In this document: one piece after another, positions 34,840 through 47,716 of the stretch
Layout: every line of letters begins with the position of its first letter
Numbering within the stretch: position 1 is the first letter of the stretch
Origin: Sweltsa coloradensis
Lineage: Eukaryota; Arthropoda; Insecta; Plecoptera; Chloroperlidae
NCBI GenBank assembly: GCA_024449915.1
Contig: JAMZAV010000006.1
Span: 1,674,001 to 1,738,000, forward strand
Reading direction: 5' to 3'
DNA: 64,000 nucleotides
Program-made: the position numbers and the translations under genes
The notes under the pieces: model-generated
What the model was told of the DNA's origin: nothing
What the model saw: only the letters and a program-made list of their open reading frames with translations
Database searches by the model: none

Positions 34840-35050
34840 GGATGCGAAGCTCCCATATATTCACAAATTTACTGTCTGTCCGTCAGTCTATGTATTTATC
34901 TCACGATAAAATCTGAAACTTATATTTGGTTGACATTGATCTTCACCAAGGACTATGAAGAGGGGTTTAGTTTAAATGATCCTCGCCTCAGGGAGGCTGA
35001 GCAAGAACGACCCAGATTGTTATTTATATCAACCCGGCACCTCCACCAAA
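34840..35050 (-). mobile_element. Candidate retroposon bearing the 19-bp motif
   Basis: Reading + strand, TTGACATTGATCTTCACCAA GGACTATG leads to AACCCGGCACCTCCACCAAA (35032-35050). The copy at 37773-37869 has the same order, TTGACATTGACCTTTAACAA AGGTGATG then the motif. Further out, TATTTATCTCACGATAAA next to TGTCTGTCCGTCAGTC parallels TATTGTGAGATGTGACACAC with GACTGACAGA at 49055-49105. So the motif is one end of a longer, decayed repeat. Confidence 0.45.
35032..35050 (-). repeat. 19-bp motif, copy 5
   Basis: Exact ACCCGGCACCTCCACCAAA. Confidence 0.8.
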
Positions 35051-37772
35051 GATCATCGGAGAAAAGTTAATTTTGAATTGTTGCACCGTTCTTTAACAAT
35101 TTGTTGGACATTTTGTTATTCGTGTTTGCTTATTTCTTCAACGTCAATGCCTTTTTCAGCTATAACAAAACTGGACTGTATTATTTTCGTTTTAATCTGT
35201 GTAGAAAGTTTACGATTACATTTTTAGTTTACAAACACAAATAATGCATGGTTATATTGTTCTTATTATTGTGTTTTTCACTGAAATCACGTACAGTGTA
35301 CCCGAAGACTCTAAATAATGTGAACACGTAGCGCTTCTATGTGAAATAAACTTGAATTTTTGCCCAGAGTATTGTGGCGGAATATTCTATTTGTCACGTT
35401 CGTATTTATATAGTGCACAACTGTGTTTTTCATCGTGGGCTGGATGGACTGTGCAATTTATTTGGAGCTATGTCTCTAGTATGTAGGCGGGACCATAAAG
35501 CACCCCCACCCCCACCCCCAACGTCTCCATGTGAAGGATACCCTAGAGAGACGCAATTGTAGTTCGAACGTGCTGCTTCCGAAATACCAACTTAAATATT
35601 TCGCAAACTGGACTAAAACTGAAGGTTTTGCAAGAAACGCGTCTCCGTAATGTCTAGAACTACTCCAAGTTGTTGTTGATTAGGTTTTAGCATTTGAACA
35701 TTTTCATTATTTAATTTACTTTAAGAAGACTGACATGTTTTGTGAAAGAACAAAATAACGTGATGAAATTAAAGAAATGTAAGAATTTGAAAACAATTTC
35801 TTCTTGTGGTCTCCAGTCCAAGCAGAACAAAATTTAAATAATAATTTCGGTTTTACATTGTGAAAACATAAAACCTTGCTTAAACAGATATTGTTCGCAG
35901 AAGTGGGTTGTATTGTTTCATATCAATTGCCAATTCCAATCTGTGAAATGGGGTTGGCATATTAAGATTACCTATCTTTCTACTATAAGATATGCTTCAT
36001 ACAATAACATAATGCAAATCTAATGCATTTTTTTTTAAAGTTAAAGAATAAATTAATAGTATAATGCTGATGTGTTCAATTCACTTTTAAGTTTAGTATA
36101 TATCCTGCATGGATTCATTGTTTGATTGAGAGAAAACCAATTGGCTGCAGACCAACCGATGTTTGGTGACTACATGAATCCAACTCATTACAATAAAATA
36201 AACAAACAAAACTTTTAACTGTAGACTATTAGTTTACTCAAGTTGTCATACAGATGGTTTTGTAAAATAATGGCTGAGGCCTTTAGATTTAAAAGAGTTA
36301 TGGGTTTTATTATCAAAACGGGTATCATAAACTACTTCGTTGTGAGTTTATTTTCACGGACGTCTTATAATTCACTTGCACATTTAACAAACATTTTACA
36401 ACAGTGTGTTTTTCATTCGGTAATGTCAAAACATTATGATTTACAATTGCAATTTGACAAATAAATTAAAAATGTATCCATCCTTCCATAAGAAAGATAC
36501 ACATGGTTTTTTGTTTGATCCTTATAATAAAGAGTAACTTCTGGCAAATTATCTTTTCTCGTGAATCTCTATTAAATTCAATGTAATCTGAACTTAATCT
36601 TACGATTATATATTGTTAGTTAAAACCCGGTCCAATTATTGCATCTTGTTAATAAAACAGATATATGTCTTTGATACTGAGCCAAGTACATTTTGTGTAC
36701 GGTGTTCACGTAACGAAATAAAAGGTAAAGGAGCTAGGAACCCCAGGCCAAATAAAGAATATACCATTCTTTGCAACTCCAATTGCGCAATAAGTTATAG
36801 TGGCTGTTACGGTGGTGGTGCGAGGGGGGGGGGGGCGGAAGTGACGGGAGGAAGTCACTCCTAGTTTTCTCCTTGTACTTGTGGGTATTTTTAACCTAAA
36901 GGAGCCCCGGTCTACGCCAGCCAAAACGTCTCCCTTGGGGAATAATAAATTAGGTGCAGTGGCAACATCCCAAGATTATGTTGGGCGAGTGGGAGGGGGC
37001 ATGTTGATTGGGTGGAAGGGCGCGTCGGGGGTGGGGGAGAGAGAATGGGATGAAAGAATCTTTGAATGTAATCCCACCGAATACCCAACTGACGCCCCGA
37101 ACAATAACTCAAAGTGAATGGGATTATATTTTATTGAGATTTTGATCAGGTGTATAAGCAACGGATCTGGTTGTGTGGTATATACGGGAGCTCAACAGAG
37201 GGAGGAAATACGATTGGACGGTTTGTGTGTGAAGGAGGATAAGCAGAGAAATTAGAGTTGTATATCGTTGTTTGGAAACATAGAACACTCGCAAACAGTA
37301 AAACAAAGTAGAGTTCGATTAAACTCTTTATTGTTATGAAGATTGTTGAAATAATTCATGAATACATGTGTATTATTTAATTCATTGTAATATAACGCTA
37401 TATAGAGTAAAGTGAAAAAAGTTAAGCGTTATTTGTTAGTTTAATTCTAATTTTAAAAAATATTGTTTGACATTGTTTAAATACACTTTCAAGATTTCTT
37501 TGGTAAATTAAGCGTTGTAGCAATAAGATCATTAAATTAGTAAGCATACACATACCATAATGATTAAGGGAAAGCTCTAGACCTAGTATGCCTATACACC
37601 ATACTATATTACATGAATTGTCACTTTGTATTATTGTTTGTAAAAACAATAAAACTTATATAATTTTCAACTTGTCCAAAGACAAAAAAGACTTACAAAT
37701 TATGTTGAAGGCTGGATGCCGTCTATACCTGTGTCATGTCACACACACAACAAGAGAATGACACCTGTTTCT
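35051..37772. other. No recognised gene
   Basis: AT-rich with two GC-rich patches: C-runs near 35500-35520, and G-runs at 36825-36840 and 36990-37045. ORFs there (36613-37117) are driven by G/C runs. Confidence 0.35.
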
Positions 37773-37869
37773 TGTTGACATTGACCTTTAACAAAGGTGA
37801 TGGAACGATGTTTGGCGACCTGATGTTCAAGTGGCAATATAATTTTCTCAACCCGGCACCTCCACCAAA
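37773..37869 (-). mobile_element. Second copy of the motif-bearing repeat
   Basis: TTGACATTGACCTTTAACAA starts the similarity to 34932-35050 and ACCCGGCACCTCCACCAAA (37851-37869) ends it. The two share spaced words rather than a continuous match. Confidence 0.4.
37851..37869 (-). repeat. 19-bp motif, copy 6
   Basis: Exact ACCCGGCACCTCCACCAAA. Confidence 0.8.
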
Positions 37870-38788
37870 CACCAAAATAATGCGTGTTTTATTTACAGTC
37901 CTATTTTGTAAATTAGTTTTCATCACTGAATAGAATATTCGCGAGAAAAGAAAACACCATCTTGTATAACGGTAAGCCTCATATTTTGGGTGCTACCATA
38001 TCCGAGCTTTTTGACAAACATTGATTACTATCGCTGACTTAGCTCACAATTATTAATTACATCTTACATCGATGCTTCACTTTCAATAAAACGCTTTTCA
38101 ATGAGAGTATTGCATATTTAAACAGTTTGTACAGAAAATGCGGTAATACAGGTCCTGTCAGTACAAGAGCTTGGTTTAGATAAATTATTGTTTCAATTGT
38201 TATACTCACCAGTAATAGAATCTAAGAGGTGAAGATAATTTATAATAAATTAATAAGATGAATTTTAAAGTATAATTAATCACTTACCGTAAGATGTATG
38301 GAAAATTATTACAGTTTTTCTTTACCAAGTAAATTACTCCATTTGGACCGAGTCCTTCTAACCTATTTACTCCGACATAATATGCCAAATCCAGAAAGTA
38401 ATATTTCTTAAATATAATGCCAATAGAAATGCTGTTATTCTTAGCTTTCCAAGGACGTTTACTACTAAATCAGTCACAGGTGTGTAGAAAAGAAGAAACT
38501 ATGCATCTTGAATACATTTTGAATGAATTCAAATGAAGTATACAAGGTTATGATTTGTACGTATTTGCATGGTTTTAAATTGCAATAAATAAGTATTTTT
38601 AATTGTTTGGATTTAGTTTCCTGACTCGTATCGTTTGTCGCAGCCTGTTGTTAAATAAAAAAATATAATACAATCTAATTTTTTTTAAATCAAGTATAAT
38701 AATATATTCTTCTTTAGTATGTATCATTATGTTATCATCAACTCTGATATTGATACATTTTAACCCATGGTAGAAGTGAATTTACTTC
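37870..38788. other. AT-rich, no recognised feature
   Basis: No repeat copy, tRNA or ORF supported. Confidence 0.4.
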
Positions 38789-38866
38789 TCTTTGAAGCGG
38801 GAATTGAACCCGGGACCTTCTGAATTAAAAGCAGGTACATAAACCGCTGAATCAACGAGCCAAAGA
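38789..38866 (-). tRNA. tRNA-like gene or pseudogene, minus strand
   Basis: In reverse: acceptor TCTTTGG pairs with TCAAAGA over seven positions (one wobble), A-box-like TTGGCTCGTTGATTCAGCGG, loop CTTTTAA, and T arm CCGGGTTCAATTCCCGC with one mismatched pair. The loop would give Lys(TTT), but the anticodon stem pairs badly, so it is more likely a pseudogene or tRNA-derived repeat. Confidence 0.45.
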
Positions 38867-40045
38867 TTCAATATTTAACTTTTGATCCAGGGTTTTGTTA
38901 TCGAGAATGATCGCAACCCACAACCATGATTGTTTAGAGAGTTGAGCTAAGATTTTAGCAAAAACAAATTACATCTTCCAAGTTTCAACTTTGTTCAACC
39001 CTCAAACCACTAAATTCGGCATGGCGGAAGTCAACTATTACAATCGTAAAAGTTGTTTTTTTTAAGAAAATTGAAACTCTTGAACTTTGATTGCTCTTGT
39101 AGGGGAAGACTTTAAGGGGCAATAAAGGAGGGGTTGTTTTGCAGCAGGTTGAGGTTAAAGATTACTCCCTTTTGTTTTTATTTTACTAATATATTTTACA
39201 AATATAAGATACTGTATCTGAATTTTCATTTAGGACGAACATTTTAAAACTTCCTGTACTACCAGGAATACTATATGATCTAAATTTTGGATGTGATTTT
39301 AGAAAAACTTTTCCACGACCTTCTAATTTAAAAGAGAACACTCCACGATAAAACTCACCTTGAAACAACTAATTAGCTTCTATCTATTCATGAGTTTGAA
39401 ATTCTCCGTCCGTCCGCCCCTGTATTCTCCTTATCTTTACATGTAAGTGTGTATCAATTAGGTTAGGTCTTACTAAGTGTTAAATTATTCCTAGATAAAT
39501 TTCAACTTGCAAAGGGGGTTTGTTCGTTTGGTTTATTAATTGCTTCCAGAATCGCATCTTTTGTCTTCTCAAGGCAAGGCAGGCACGGCCGCAAGTTTGT
39601 GGCGGGGCTCACAATTAATATTCAGGAACACGATCGTCGTCTGGCCCATACACAAAGATGATTCTACAAGGGCGGGGGTTGTAAGAAGGGAGTTTTCGAC
39701 CGCATAATGTACTCACAACCCCTTGTACAAGAACAGGTCTGCGAAATTACTATCAGATAATACGGCTACGTGATCTATAGGGCGGGGCTGAATTTCACTG
39801 TTAGAATTCGTAGGGGTTTGAATAAAAGTAAAGCCAGGATTCTAGGGAAGTTCTTGTTTGTGACAGGGTGCTTACAATTCACAATTATACGTTTTTATTA
39901 CAACATAAAAGGTTTAATACGTAATTGAAATTGAAATATGAACTAGGTTACAAAAATGTAATAGCTTCTCAAAACCACTGTTTTAATCAACATCATGTCA
40001 ACAATGAGATGTAATTAAATTCAAGCGGCAGTGTTCGTAATAATA
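38867..40045. other. Unique sequence; GC-rich patch 39580-39830
   Basis: The patch contains an imperfect inverted repeat: TTCTACAAGGGCGGGGGTTG (39660-39680) against ACAACCCCTTGTACAAGAA (39715-39733). No ORF or repeat family recognised. Confidence 0.4.
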
Positions 40046-40152
40046 TACGTTTTTTATTATCTTTGTTTTATTATACAACTGAAAAGATTTATGGAAAATA
40101 CGTTTTTTTATTATCTTTGTTTTATTATACAACTGAAAAGATTTATGGAAAA
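40046..40152. repeat. Tandem duplication, 2 x 53 bp
   Basis: TACGTTTTTTATTATCTTTG ... GAAAAGATTTATGGAAAA occurs twice head to tail with only a T-run difference, so the duplication is recent. Confidence 0.9.
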
Positions 40153-41198
40153 TGTATGAAAAAGAATCAAAATTAAAATTATTGACTTATGAATATGTAA
40201 TATTGATAACTTATTTCCATCACTTACAGTACCGTAGGTTCCGGGACAAATTATAAAACACTTGTAAAACATCTGCATTATATTTATGTGTGAATATAAA
40301 ATACCATTTACAAAGGAGTACAATAAATAGAACGAGAATTACTTTACAACTTAATTGTTCACAAAATAATACGACGAATAATGGTTATCCAGTTATGAGC
40401 ACAACAATATTTAATACCAGTGAAATTACTAACATTGCTGAATTCTATTTAAATACGAAATCACTAGTAACTTTTTTGACTGGCTGCCCTGCACATAAAC
40501 ATATACGACTAGACTAGCAATTGTGAACTGTGAGTACACTCATTGCATGCTAGTCGAAGACACCGTTTTAAAAATTATATTAAATTCGTGTACACACATT
40601 GATGAAAATATGATTTTTTCAAATATTTTTTTTACGCTCGTTCTCGATATTGTTGAGGAAATTCATTCTAATTCAAATTGTTTTGGTGTACTCTTGCACT
40701 TTGATAGTCTAGTAGCCGTTAATGCTTCCAATGAAGAGATCTATTGGTTTATCCCACCCTTCTAAGTTGGCAGTTTTTATACTATACATGATTTAATGAG
40801 TTAATATAACGGTGATAATGATATATACACTGTAGCTAAGGAACCGTCATAACAGTATGGTACATAACAGATCACACATTCTCCCCTACTTAATATATGA
40901 GATAGTATACTTAAATCAATATAGAAACCATTTAAGCTTATTTATTACATATAGTTTGTTTCAACGTAACCAGGCAGAAAAATAAAGGAGTTTATGTATG
41001 TTGGATGGCTGAATTTGTAGACTTATAGTAAAAATCATCTGCCGCAGGATTATAACATTTCACATGCTGAAATATTGTTAGTGGTAAAAATTGCAAAACC
41101 TAAGTGTTTTTATTTATTTTTATGTTCGATTCATTATAATAATCATCAAAACTCATTTCCAACAATGTCAGGTTGAGTGGTGTTCTTCACACCGATAT
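40153..41198. other. No recognised feature
   Basis: AT-rich; ORFs at 40290-40765 are low-complexity and not recognised. Confidence 0.4.
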
Positions 41199-41690
41199 CT
41201 AGGGCACGAAACTATTTTTTGCCGAGATTGCCAGGCTCAGCGTTTCTTCATCATCATCTTCATCGTCATCTTCATCCTGCATCTGCTTTTCCACCAATTT
41301 TCTCCACTCTTTCCTGTCCTCCCACAGCTTCAATTCCGTCACCTGGTTCCACGATTCACCTCTCTCTTCAACGTCTCCTTCGATCAATCTTCCCCATCTT
41401 TCTCTCGGTCTTCCTACTTTTCTTTTACCTTCCTCTCCTGCTTCGAAGTCTCGTCTTGGGATCCTATCCATTTCCATCCTCTTCATATGACCAAACCATC
41501 TTAAACGTTCCCTTCCTAATTTAAACCTCAATTTCTCCAGACCTAATTCCTTTCTTATAACGTCTCTTCTAATCCTGTCCAGTTTTGTAACTCCCTTGAT
41601 ACTTCTTAAAAACTTCATCTATGCTGCTTCCAACTGACTCTCTTCCTTTGCTCCAACTGTCCAGGTTACTGCACCGTAAGTAAGTATAGA
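41199..41690 (-). pseudogene. Non-LTR retrotransposon RT C-terminus, 5'-truncated
   Basis: The minus strand encodes the C-terminal region of an RTE/BovB-like LINE protein: a TYGAVTWTVGAKEESQLEAA segment (end of the RT palm), then KFLRSIKGVTKLDRIRRDVI, LRWFGHMKRMEMDRIPRR, EEGKRKVGRPRERW and WEDRKEWRKLVEKQ. A TAG stop at about 41619-41621 interrupts it where the family has an acidic residue; apart from that the frame is open for over 130 codons, so it is younger than the 12.6 kb copy. The (GAT)n-like acidic end (41240-41275) fits a microsatellite 3' tail. The + strand ORFs at 41091-41524 are shadows. No endonuclease or upstream RT domains remain. Confidence 0.85.
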
Positions 41691-43850
41691 TTAATTATTT
41701 ATTGTTTTTAATATCCTTTTTATTTGTTATCAAAATTGTTGTGTTTTAATACATTGTTGTTGTAATATTACTATTTCAAATATTTACTGAACTGTAGTTC
41801 ATTGTTGTTCAGTATATAATTAGATTTATTTAGTTGTCTCCCTTTGTAAATCAGTTTTTTAACTAAATAGAATAGACGTTAAACAAACAAATAATAAAAA
41901 ATAAAAAATAAACAGAATTCTTATCAGAATAAATAAAGCCAATGAAGCGAATTTCGTACGATAATAATCCCGTACAGAACTTTGCAATACTCCAAAAGCT
42001 GTTTTGAACATATGTGTTAACAAAATTACATTTATTCAATTTAATTGTGGTTGTTGAGTTTCCAAAGTCTAATGTTTGGGACTTAATTCTTATACCATCA
42101 CTAAGAAGATAACACCTTGTTAAGCAATTTGCACGTTCCTAAAACGTTTAACATTTTTTCTTACAACATAATACATTATCCTAGATATTTTGTCTGCGTG
42201 TATTGCTTTTTTGAGATCTAACATTTCCTTAATGTTTGGTTGATCAATATTTAAAATTCAAATACTTGGTGAATAAACATGGAATAGAAATCTAATAAAT
42301 ATCTGTTAAGGGGAATCCACATGGGTTAAATTTAGCAAATTTGATTAAAAGTACCTCATATAACTATAGTAATACATTTCTCTACTCCTGACAGTTTAAA
42401 TATCTCATCCTGCTGGCTAGTTAGTTTAAATTGTTTTATTAATTAATTAATTATGCACATGTACTGTTTTTATAAATAAAATAAATTGATAAAAACTTGG
42501 TTTTCATTGATATCACAATCAAAGTAGGAATAACTTGTGTACTTCAAGACTAATGTAACACCAAACTCGTATTGTATAGAACATTTTACACGTTAAATAT
42601 AACCCAGATGTTTCGGATGGATGACAAGATCCATGAATTAAACGTCGACCGCACTAGCAGGTACCTTTTTAACAAAATACAGGCTTAAAATAAGAATAAA
42701 TGGCTGCCGAAATTCAAAACGAATTTTAGTGATTGATTGGGCTGTCTTTCGCGATGGTCTTTTTTATTGTCAACGTTACAAAGATTGCGTTGTCTTCAAC
42801 ATCAGGACTAGAGATATTGAGAAAACAAAACGAATTATTTATTGATAGAAATTGTATTACATGATTTTCGATAAATAAACAAATATATGATGTGCAACAG
42901 CAAGGTAGACTAAACGTTAGTTTAATTGCCTATATCAGAACACATATTTCAATTAAAAATGTAATTAACAATACAATCAATGACTAACTCAATGAAAATT
43001 TTCGAAAATACTCGTGAATTTCGACCAAGTAATGCAATTACAATTTGGCTTCACTTAAACAAATTAACAATTTAATTGTTTTCGATCTATACTATTCTAA
43101 TTCTATGAAAATATGAAAATAACGGTTCACATTGATATTTGACAAAGTTTCTCAATTTAATAAGTCGAGTAATTGATTTTGAGGAACTTATACATAGGTA
43201 TTTAACATAATATTTACATTTTGAAAATAATTGTTGATTTATAGTTTATATTGAGCTATGCCATAGTATTTGAAACCTTCTTCTGTGTTACCCGACTGGT
43301 TGATGCGTTTTGAGGCTTTATACAAAATGCAATATTATAGCACAACACAAATAAAAAGTATAAATTTATCACACAACTATTTAAGTATTGAATTATCTAT
43401 AAAGGTTGATAAATGCTTGCTCATCAGATAACTTTCCTGTTTATAGCAGGTACTCAAAATAAATTGGGACCATCTCCTTACGACTTAAGTATCTTAGTTG
43501 CATTAACGTTAAGTGCTAATTTGCACTTAAGTTAACTACCTAAAACGTCGTTTATTCATCCAAGAAAAATCTGTTTCACCTTTTCCTACGCTACTCCATT
43601 AATTAAGCGAATCTTAACTAGAAGCTGAGATAATACGTGTCTTTGGCTAAGCTTTAAAGTAAAGTAAAGTCAAGTGAAGCGACGGTGGGGAGTGTTTTAG
43701 CCGGAAATTGTTGTGAATGTGTTAAATAGTCGTTTAACACTAGATAAAGTGTTTCTCAATTAACGAGCCGGTATTAGTATTGGCGTGATAACGTACGTGT
43801 GTATACACAACGGGACGGGAGACACTCTGTGTATGCAGTGGCACGACCCT
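41691..43850. other. AT-rich, no recognised gene
   Basis: The part at 41820-41925 (AATCAGTTTTTTAACTAAAT, then an AATAAAAAATAAAAAATAAA tail) may be an old retroposon 3' end. The rest holds nothing I can support. Confidence 0.35.
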
Positions 43851-44104
43851 TTAAGAAGGCGGGGGGGGGGGGCTCAAGATGTTTCTTCGCTGTTGCACAG
43901 GGTAAGACACAGTTTATAAGATTTAGATTGTTTACGTAGATAAACTTAACTTGGTGACTGTTTCTAATTTGAGAAGTTTCAAGGACAGCCTTGCAGTTTA
44001 GTTTCTGTCTTGATGTCCCTGAAAATGATATAATTTTATGCTGTTTTTCGTAGATATTAATTAATAATAATGTTTCCATAATTTTTCTGAATCATACCAA
44101 TTTA

Positions 44105-44166
44105 CCGTACGTGATGTCTCATACGGTTGAAGCGTATGGTTTCAAGGTACGTAGGCTCGAATCCCG
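44105..44166 (+). tRNA. tRNA-like relic
   Basis: B-box-like GGCTCGAATCC follows a degraded A box (GTCTCATACGGTTGAAGCG). The stems do not close well. Probably a decayed tRNA-derived repeat. Confidence 0.3.
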
Positions 44167-45125
44167 CATAAATTAAAATTTGAGTTTTTAGTTGTTCTTC
44201 GCCATCTACCACTTACTACTCTAATACAATCAGCACAAAATTATGTATACAATAAACAAAATATATATTTGATATTTGAAGTAAACCCAAAATAAGTACC
44301 AGTAGGCATAAAGATGATCCTAGCAACATTTCCACTAAAAACGTTTTAATGATGATAATTGTTTATTTTGCAAATGATCCAAACAACAACAAACAAATAT
44401 TTAAACCATTTCTCAAAATTCAAATATATTCGAAACCCTGCACCTATTTGTGTCTAGCAATTTCTTCATAATTAGGCATGCTGCAATTATTTCCTAATTT
44501 GACAATCAGATTGCGATAAGTGTACGCTTTATCATAATCAATTGATATTTTGTGAAGGAAAAACATAAACAAAAACAATATGTATTAGAGTAACTTTTAT
44601 CGGTTTGCATACTGTGAAAAGAAACCTGTTTTATTGTAAAACAAATTAGTTGTAATAAAATTGATTTTGATTATTAACAATTAATTCAGCATGTTGATTT
44701 CATAATATAAGTTAGAGCTAAACCTACAAATAACGGTTTCCTTTATGTAGTGGTTGGTTGGTTTGTCAGATGCACAACCCACATAACTAATGACACAAAT
44801 GAATTACTCTAAAGCATATTCTCGAAATCCTTTTGTTTGAAACGCGAGGCATGATAGGTACCTGTTAAAGCTTCGCTATATTTGATCCCTTTGCGACATG
44901 GGATGGCAGTTTGTGCGCAATGAGTGTAGTTTATACGAGAGGTCGTAATGAGTTCACACCCACCCCTCAGTCACTGAGAGAGACAGAGAGAGAGAATATG
45001 AGAGAGAGAGACAGAGATGGAGTGAGTGAGGCGAGGCCTGCATATAGAGACTGTCCCAATATTTGGTACCGTAGAAAAAAAGGGTTTTAAATATTATACA
45101 TATATTTTTATTATAAATAAAGGAT
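44167..45125. other. No recognised gene; GA-rich patch
   Basis: A GA-rich simple-repeat patch at 44976-45030 (AGAGAGA blocks). Otherwise AT-rich. Confidence 0.4.
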
Positions 45126-45200
45126 AGATAGCTTAATACGTGACCGCTTCGCGAACAGTCGCGTTGATGGATGAGCGGTTTTGTGCATCGAGTTATATTT
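45126..45200 (-). mobile_element. Diverged Helentron-like 3' end fragment
   Basis: GTCGCGTTGATGGATGAGCG GTTTTGTGCATCGAG resembles, in order, the reversed 3' terminus of the 33516-34315 copy (CCGCGTTGTTGGATGAGCGT AATTGGTGCATTGAG). The terminal CTAG side is eroded. Confidence 0.35.
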
Positions 45201-45428
45201 TCATTTTCATAATTCGTTTTTTTTCGACATTGTAAACATAGAATATAAGACGAATTAGTACCAAGTTGTGTTCATCTCTATGAATATAATAACCAATGAT
45301 TCAATGGTCTAAAGAAATATCAAAATTAATGTCAAGTTTCACCTGGGGGGTTTGTCACATCCAGCATACTATAACCAAACCTTGCTCACTGTTCAACCAA
45401 TACATTTCCTTAGACAGACACCGGTAAC

Positions 45429-45855
45429 CATTGATATTTAACATCTATAGTAGGCTAGATCCGCAGACTCCAATACGTCCGCACAGGCGCGAGCGTACCA
45501 AATTGAAGCGTCAATCTATCCTTTTCAAAATGGCGATTTGGCGTTTTAATTTGTGCTTTTTTAATGCAATAAAGTATTTCACTGGTTTGTTCGATATGGT
45601 TTTAGCTTGTGCAGCATGGGATTGAACAATCAGAAACAATAAGAAGTTATTGCATAAGGGAATTTAGTAATCATTTGGTGTTAATGGCTAATATGCTCAC
45701 CTGTGAAACTGACGGCCATTTTTAAAAATATATGGGGCTACAAATCGCTCCCATCTACTTAACATGCAAACAGTAATTTCCAGATGGCTTCTAATTGACA
45801 CGCCAGTGGACCAATGACTGCGGATCTAGCCTACTATAGATGTTAAATATCAATG
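45429..45855. mobile_element. hAT-like MITE with exact 8-bp target duplication
   Basis: The left end CATTGATATTTAACATCTAT AGTAGGCTAGATCCGCAG is mirrored at the right end (CTGCGGATCTAGCCTACTAT AGATG.TTAAATATCAATG), giving TIRs of nearly 40 bp. CCGGTAAC flanks it on both sides (45421-45428 and 45856-45863). An 8-bp duplication with CA...TG ends fits hAT-type insertion. The 427-bp interior has no coding capacity; the ORF 45431-45625 is inside the element. Confidence 0.85.
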
Positions 45856-45863
45856 CCGGTAAC

Positions 45864-46980
45864 CGTCGTCAGTGACGGTTACTTGTATACATAATAAAGA
45901 CATACCATATTTATCATTATTTTTAAAATTAAATAAAAATCATTAATATTAATTTAATTAATAAATTATTTGATCTCTGCTCATAGGTTTGAAGTTATAT
46001 TGCTACGTAATAAATATAAATTCCTCTCAAAGCAGTCTTTCAGTTCAATTAATTTTTTTAATAAATTTAAAATCAGTTAAGTGGCTGAAAGTGTACTCTA
46101 ATTGCAAATTTATTTATGTATTTATAGACAATACAATCCAGATTTAAAAAATCATTTATTTTGGATATCTCAATTTATCTAATGTATTGTACTTTAGTGA
46201 TTGTTTTCCGGTTTAAATTAATTCCAGAAACATAGTAATTAATTGAAATTCGAGTGAAGAACCGTATTGCGGAACACGCTTTAGGTAAAGCGCGCTGAAA
46301 TCGTCATGTGAGAAGACCGCTCCAGTGCTAATCCCCAGCCTCATACATCCCTCGCATTGTCTTATTTATTAACGCAATGAAGTGGGGGGTGCCTGCGTAT
46401 GGCCGTTTAATGTGCTTTGAGGCGCAAGTGTCTAGAAAGCCTCTGGATTTGTTGTTTTGTTCCATCATGTGGGGACGAAATTAAAGTAAGCAAGGTTAAT
46501 GAACATGTAGCTACTTTATGGTTGGCAATTAAATTTGTATGAACTGCATTATTATACTGTTCGCGAAGGTTTAAATGGTTGATTACTATACTATACAATT
46601 TTCAGTATTGCAGTGGTGTGTGCACTGTGCAAGTATTCAGACGTTTGCGGTTTATGGCTGGGGAATGATGTTGGGTAAGGGGGGGGGGGGGGCGTTAGTT
46701 ACAAACTGACTACCGCACTGTTTATGAGTAGTACTAAATTGTATTCTAGGCTTGTCTAGCAGTTTCAATGTTGATGATTATATAATAATGATGTGTAGCA
46801 AATTTTAAAGCTAAAAAGTATTAATTTTAATTAATCGTTAGAAACCTGCCCAAAATTCATGTGCATATCTCATGCAACTAGGTATACTAGAGTTAGGATA
46901 GTTGTATTGGGCCGTTTAAATTGACTTATTTCTTCATTGCATTAACAACTATGAATAAACCTTGGTATAAACTTTCAGTT
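45864..46980. other. No recognised gene
   Basis: AT-rich, with a GC-richer patch at 46255-46450 and a G12-13 run at 46680-46692. No supported ORF. Confidence 0.4.
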
Positions 46981-46984
46981 AGGA

Positions 46985-47055
46985 TTACCAGTGTATGGTA
47001 TCGAATTCGGGACCTTTAGAATAAGAGTCTAGCGCTTCACGAATAAGCGACATCT
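46985..47055 (-). tRNA. tRNA-like relic, minus strand
   Basis: In reverse: TCGCTTATTCGTGAAGCGCT, TTATTCTAAAGGTCCCGAAT, TCGATACC. The tRNA-like order of A box, anticodon loop and B box is still visible, but the stems are eroded. Confidence 0.3.
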
Positions 47056-47649
47056 GTCAGTGGTTTATTAAATTATGTTTGTAAGCTTCTGGTGTAAAAC
47101 AAAAACCACGTATTCTTTCATCGTAAAAAAAATAAAAACCAACTATGAACAATGTGAGCTGAAATATAGGAGGTAATTTCTGTATGTTAAAACCCAAATT
47201 AACTCTAATAGTAGGTGTTTAGTTACTAAATACTGCTTTACGTAGCGGAGCGAACTATTCATATTGTATTGTTTTAAGATTCCTGTAACAACCAGTTAAC
47301 TGCTTTGATATTTATGGAACGCTTTAACATTTTGTTGAGATAATACGGTTTTAATACTGTTTTCAAGTGTCGCTATTCAACTATGCGGAATTAATTTGAG
47401 ATAATGTTGTACCTACCACCTCGTTACAATGGTTTATAAGGGTACTTGTGCATGAAGCATAGTTTTTAAAACTAAACAAAATGTACTAATATTTATTATG
47501 GTGGCCATTATTGTTGTATTGTTATATTAAAAATTACAAATGTGTTTCCCATTCTTGGCATTTTTTCCATAAAAATGGTGATCACTCATGATACTACAAA
47601 ACTTATTTTTAAAGATTGAAAAAATAATTTGACAATCCAAAACAACAAA

Positions 47650-47716
47650 TTAGTCTTGTGGTTAGCGTATCTGCTTCCAATGCAGAAGGACCAGGGTTCG
47701 ATTCCCGCTAAAGTCA
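47650..47716 (+). tRNA. tRNA-like sequence, pseudo
   Basis: The anticodon stem TCTGC/GCAGA closes perfectly around TTCCAAT, and the B box GGTTCGATTCC is exact. The acceptor stem does not pair. Probably a tRNA-derived repeat; anticodon CCA if the loop is taken at face value. Confidence 0.4.

Noticed and set aside
26628..35050. Facing motif copies 4 and 5 as ends of an 8.4-kb element
   Set aside because: The interval is a mosaic of unrelated repeats with no transposase, and the flanks do not match.
39660..39733. Inverted repeat TTCTACAAGGG / CCCCTTGTACAAGAA as a MITE
   Set aside because: Short, imperfect and without defined ends or a second copy in the window.
41091..41524. + strand ORFs of 115-137 codons
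   Set aside because: Antisense shadows of the minus-strand RT fragment.
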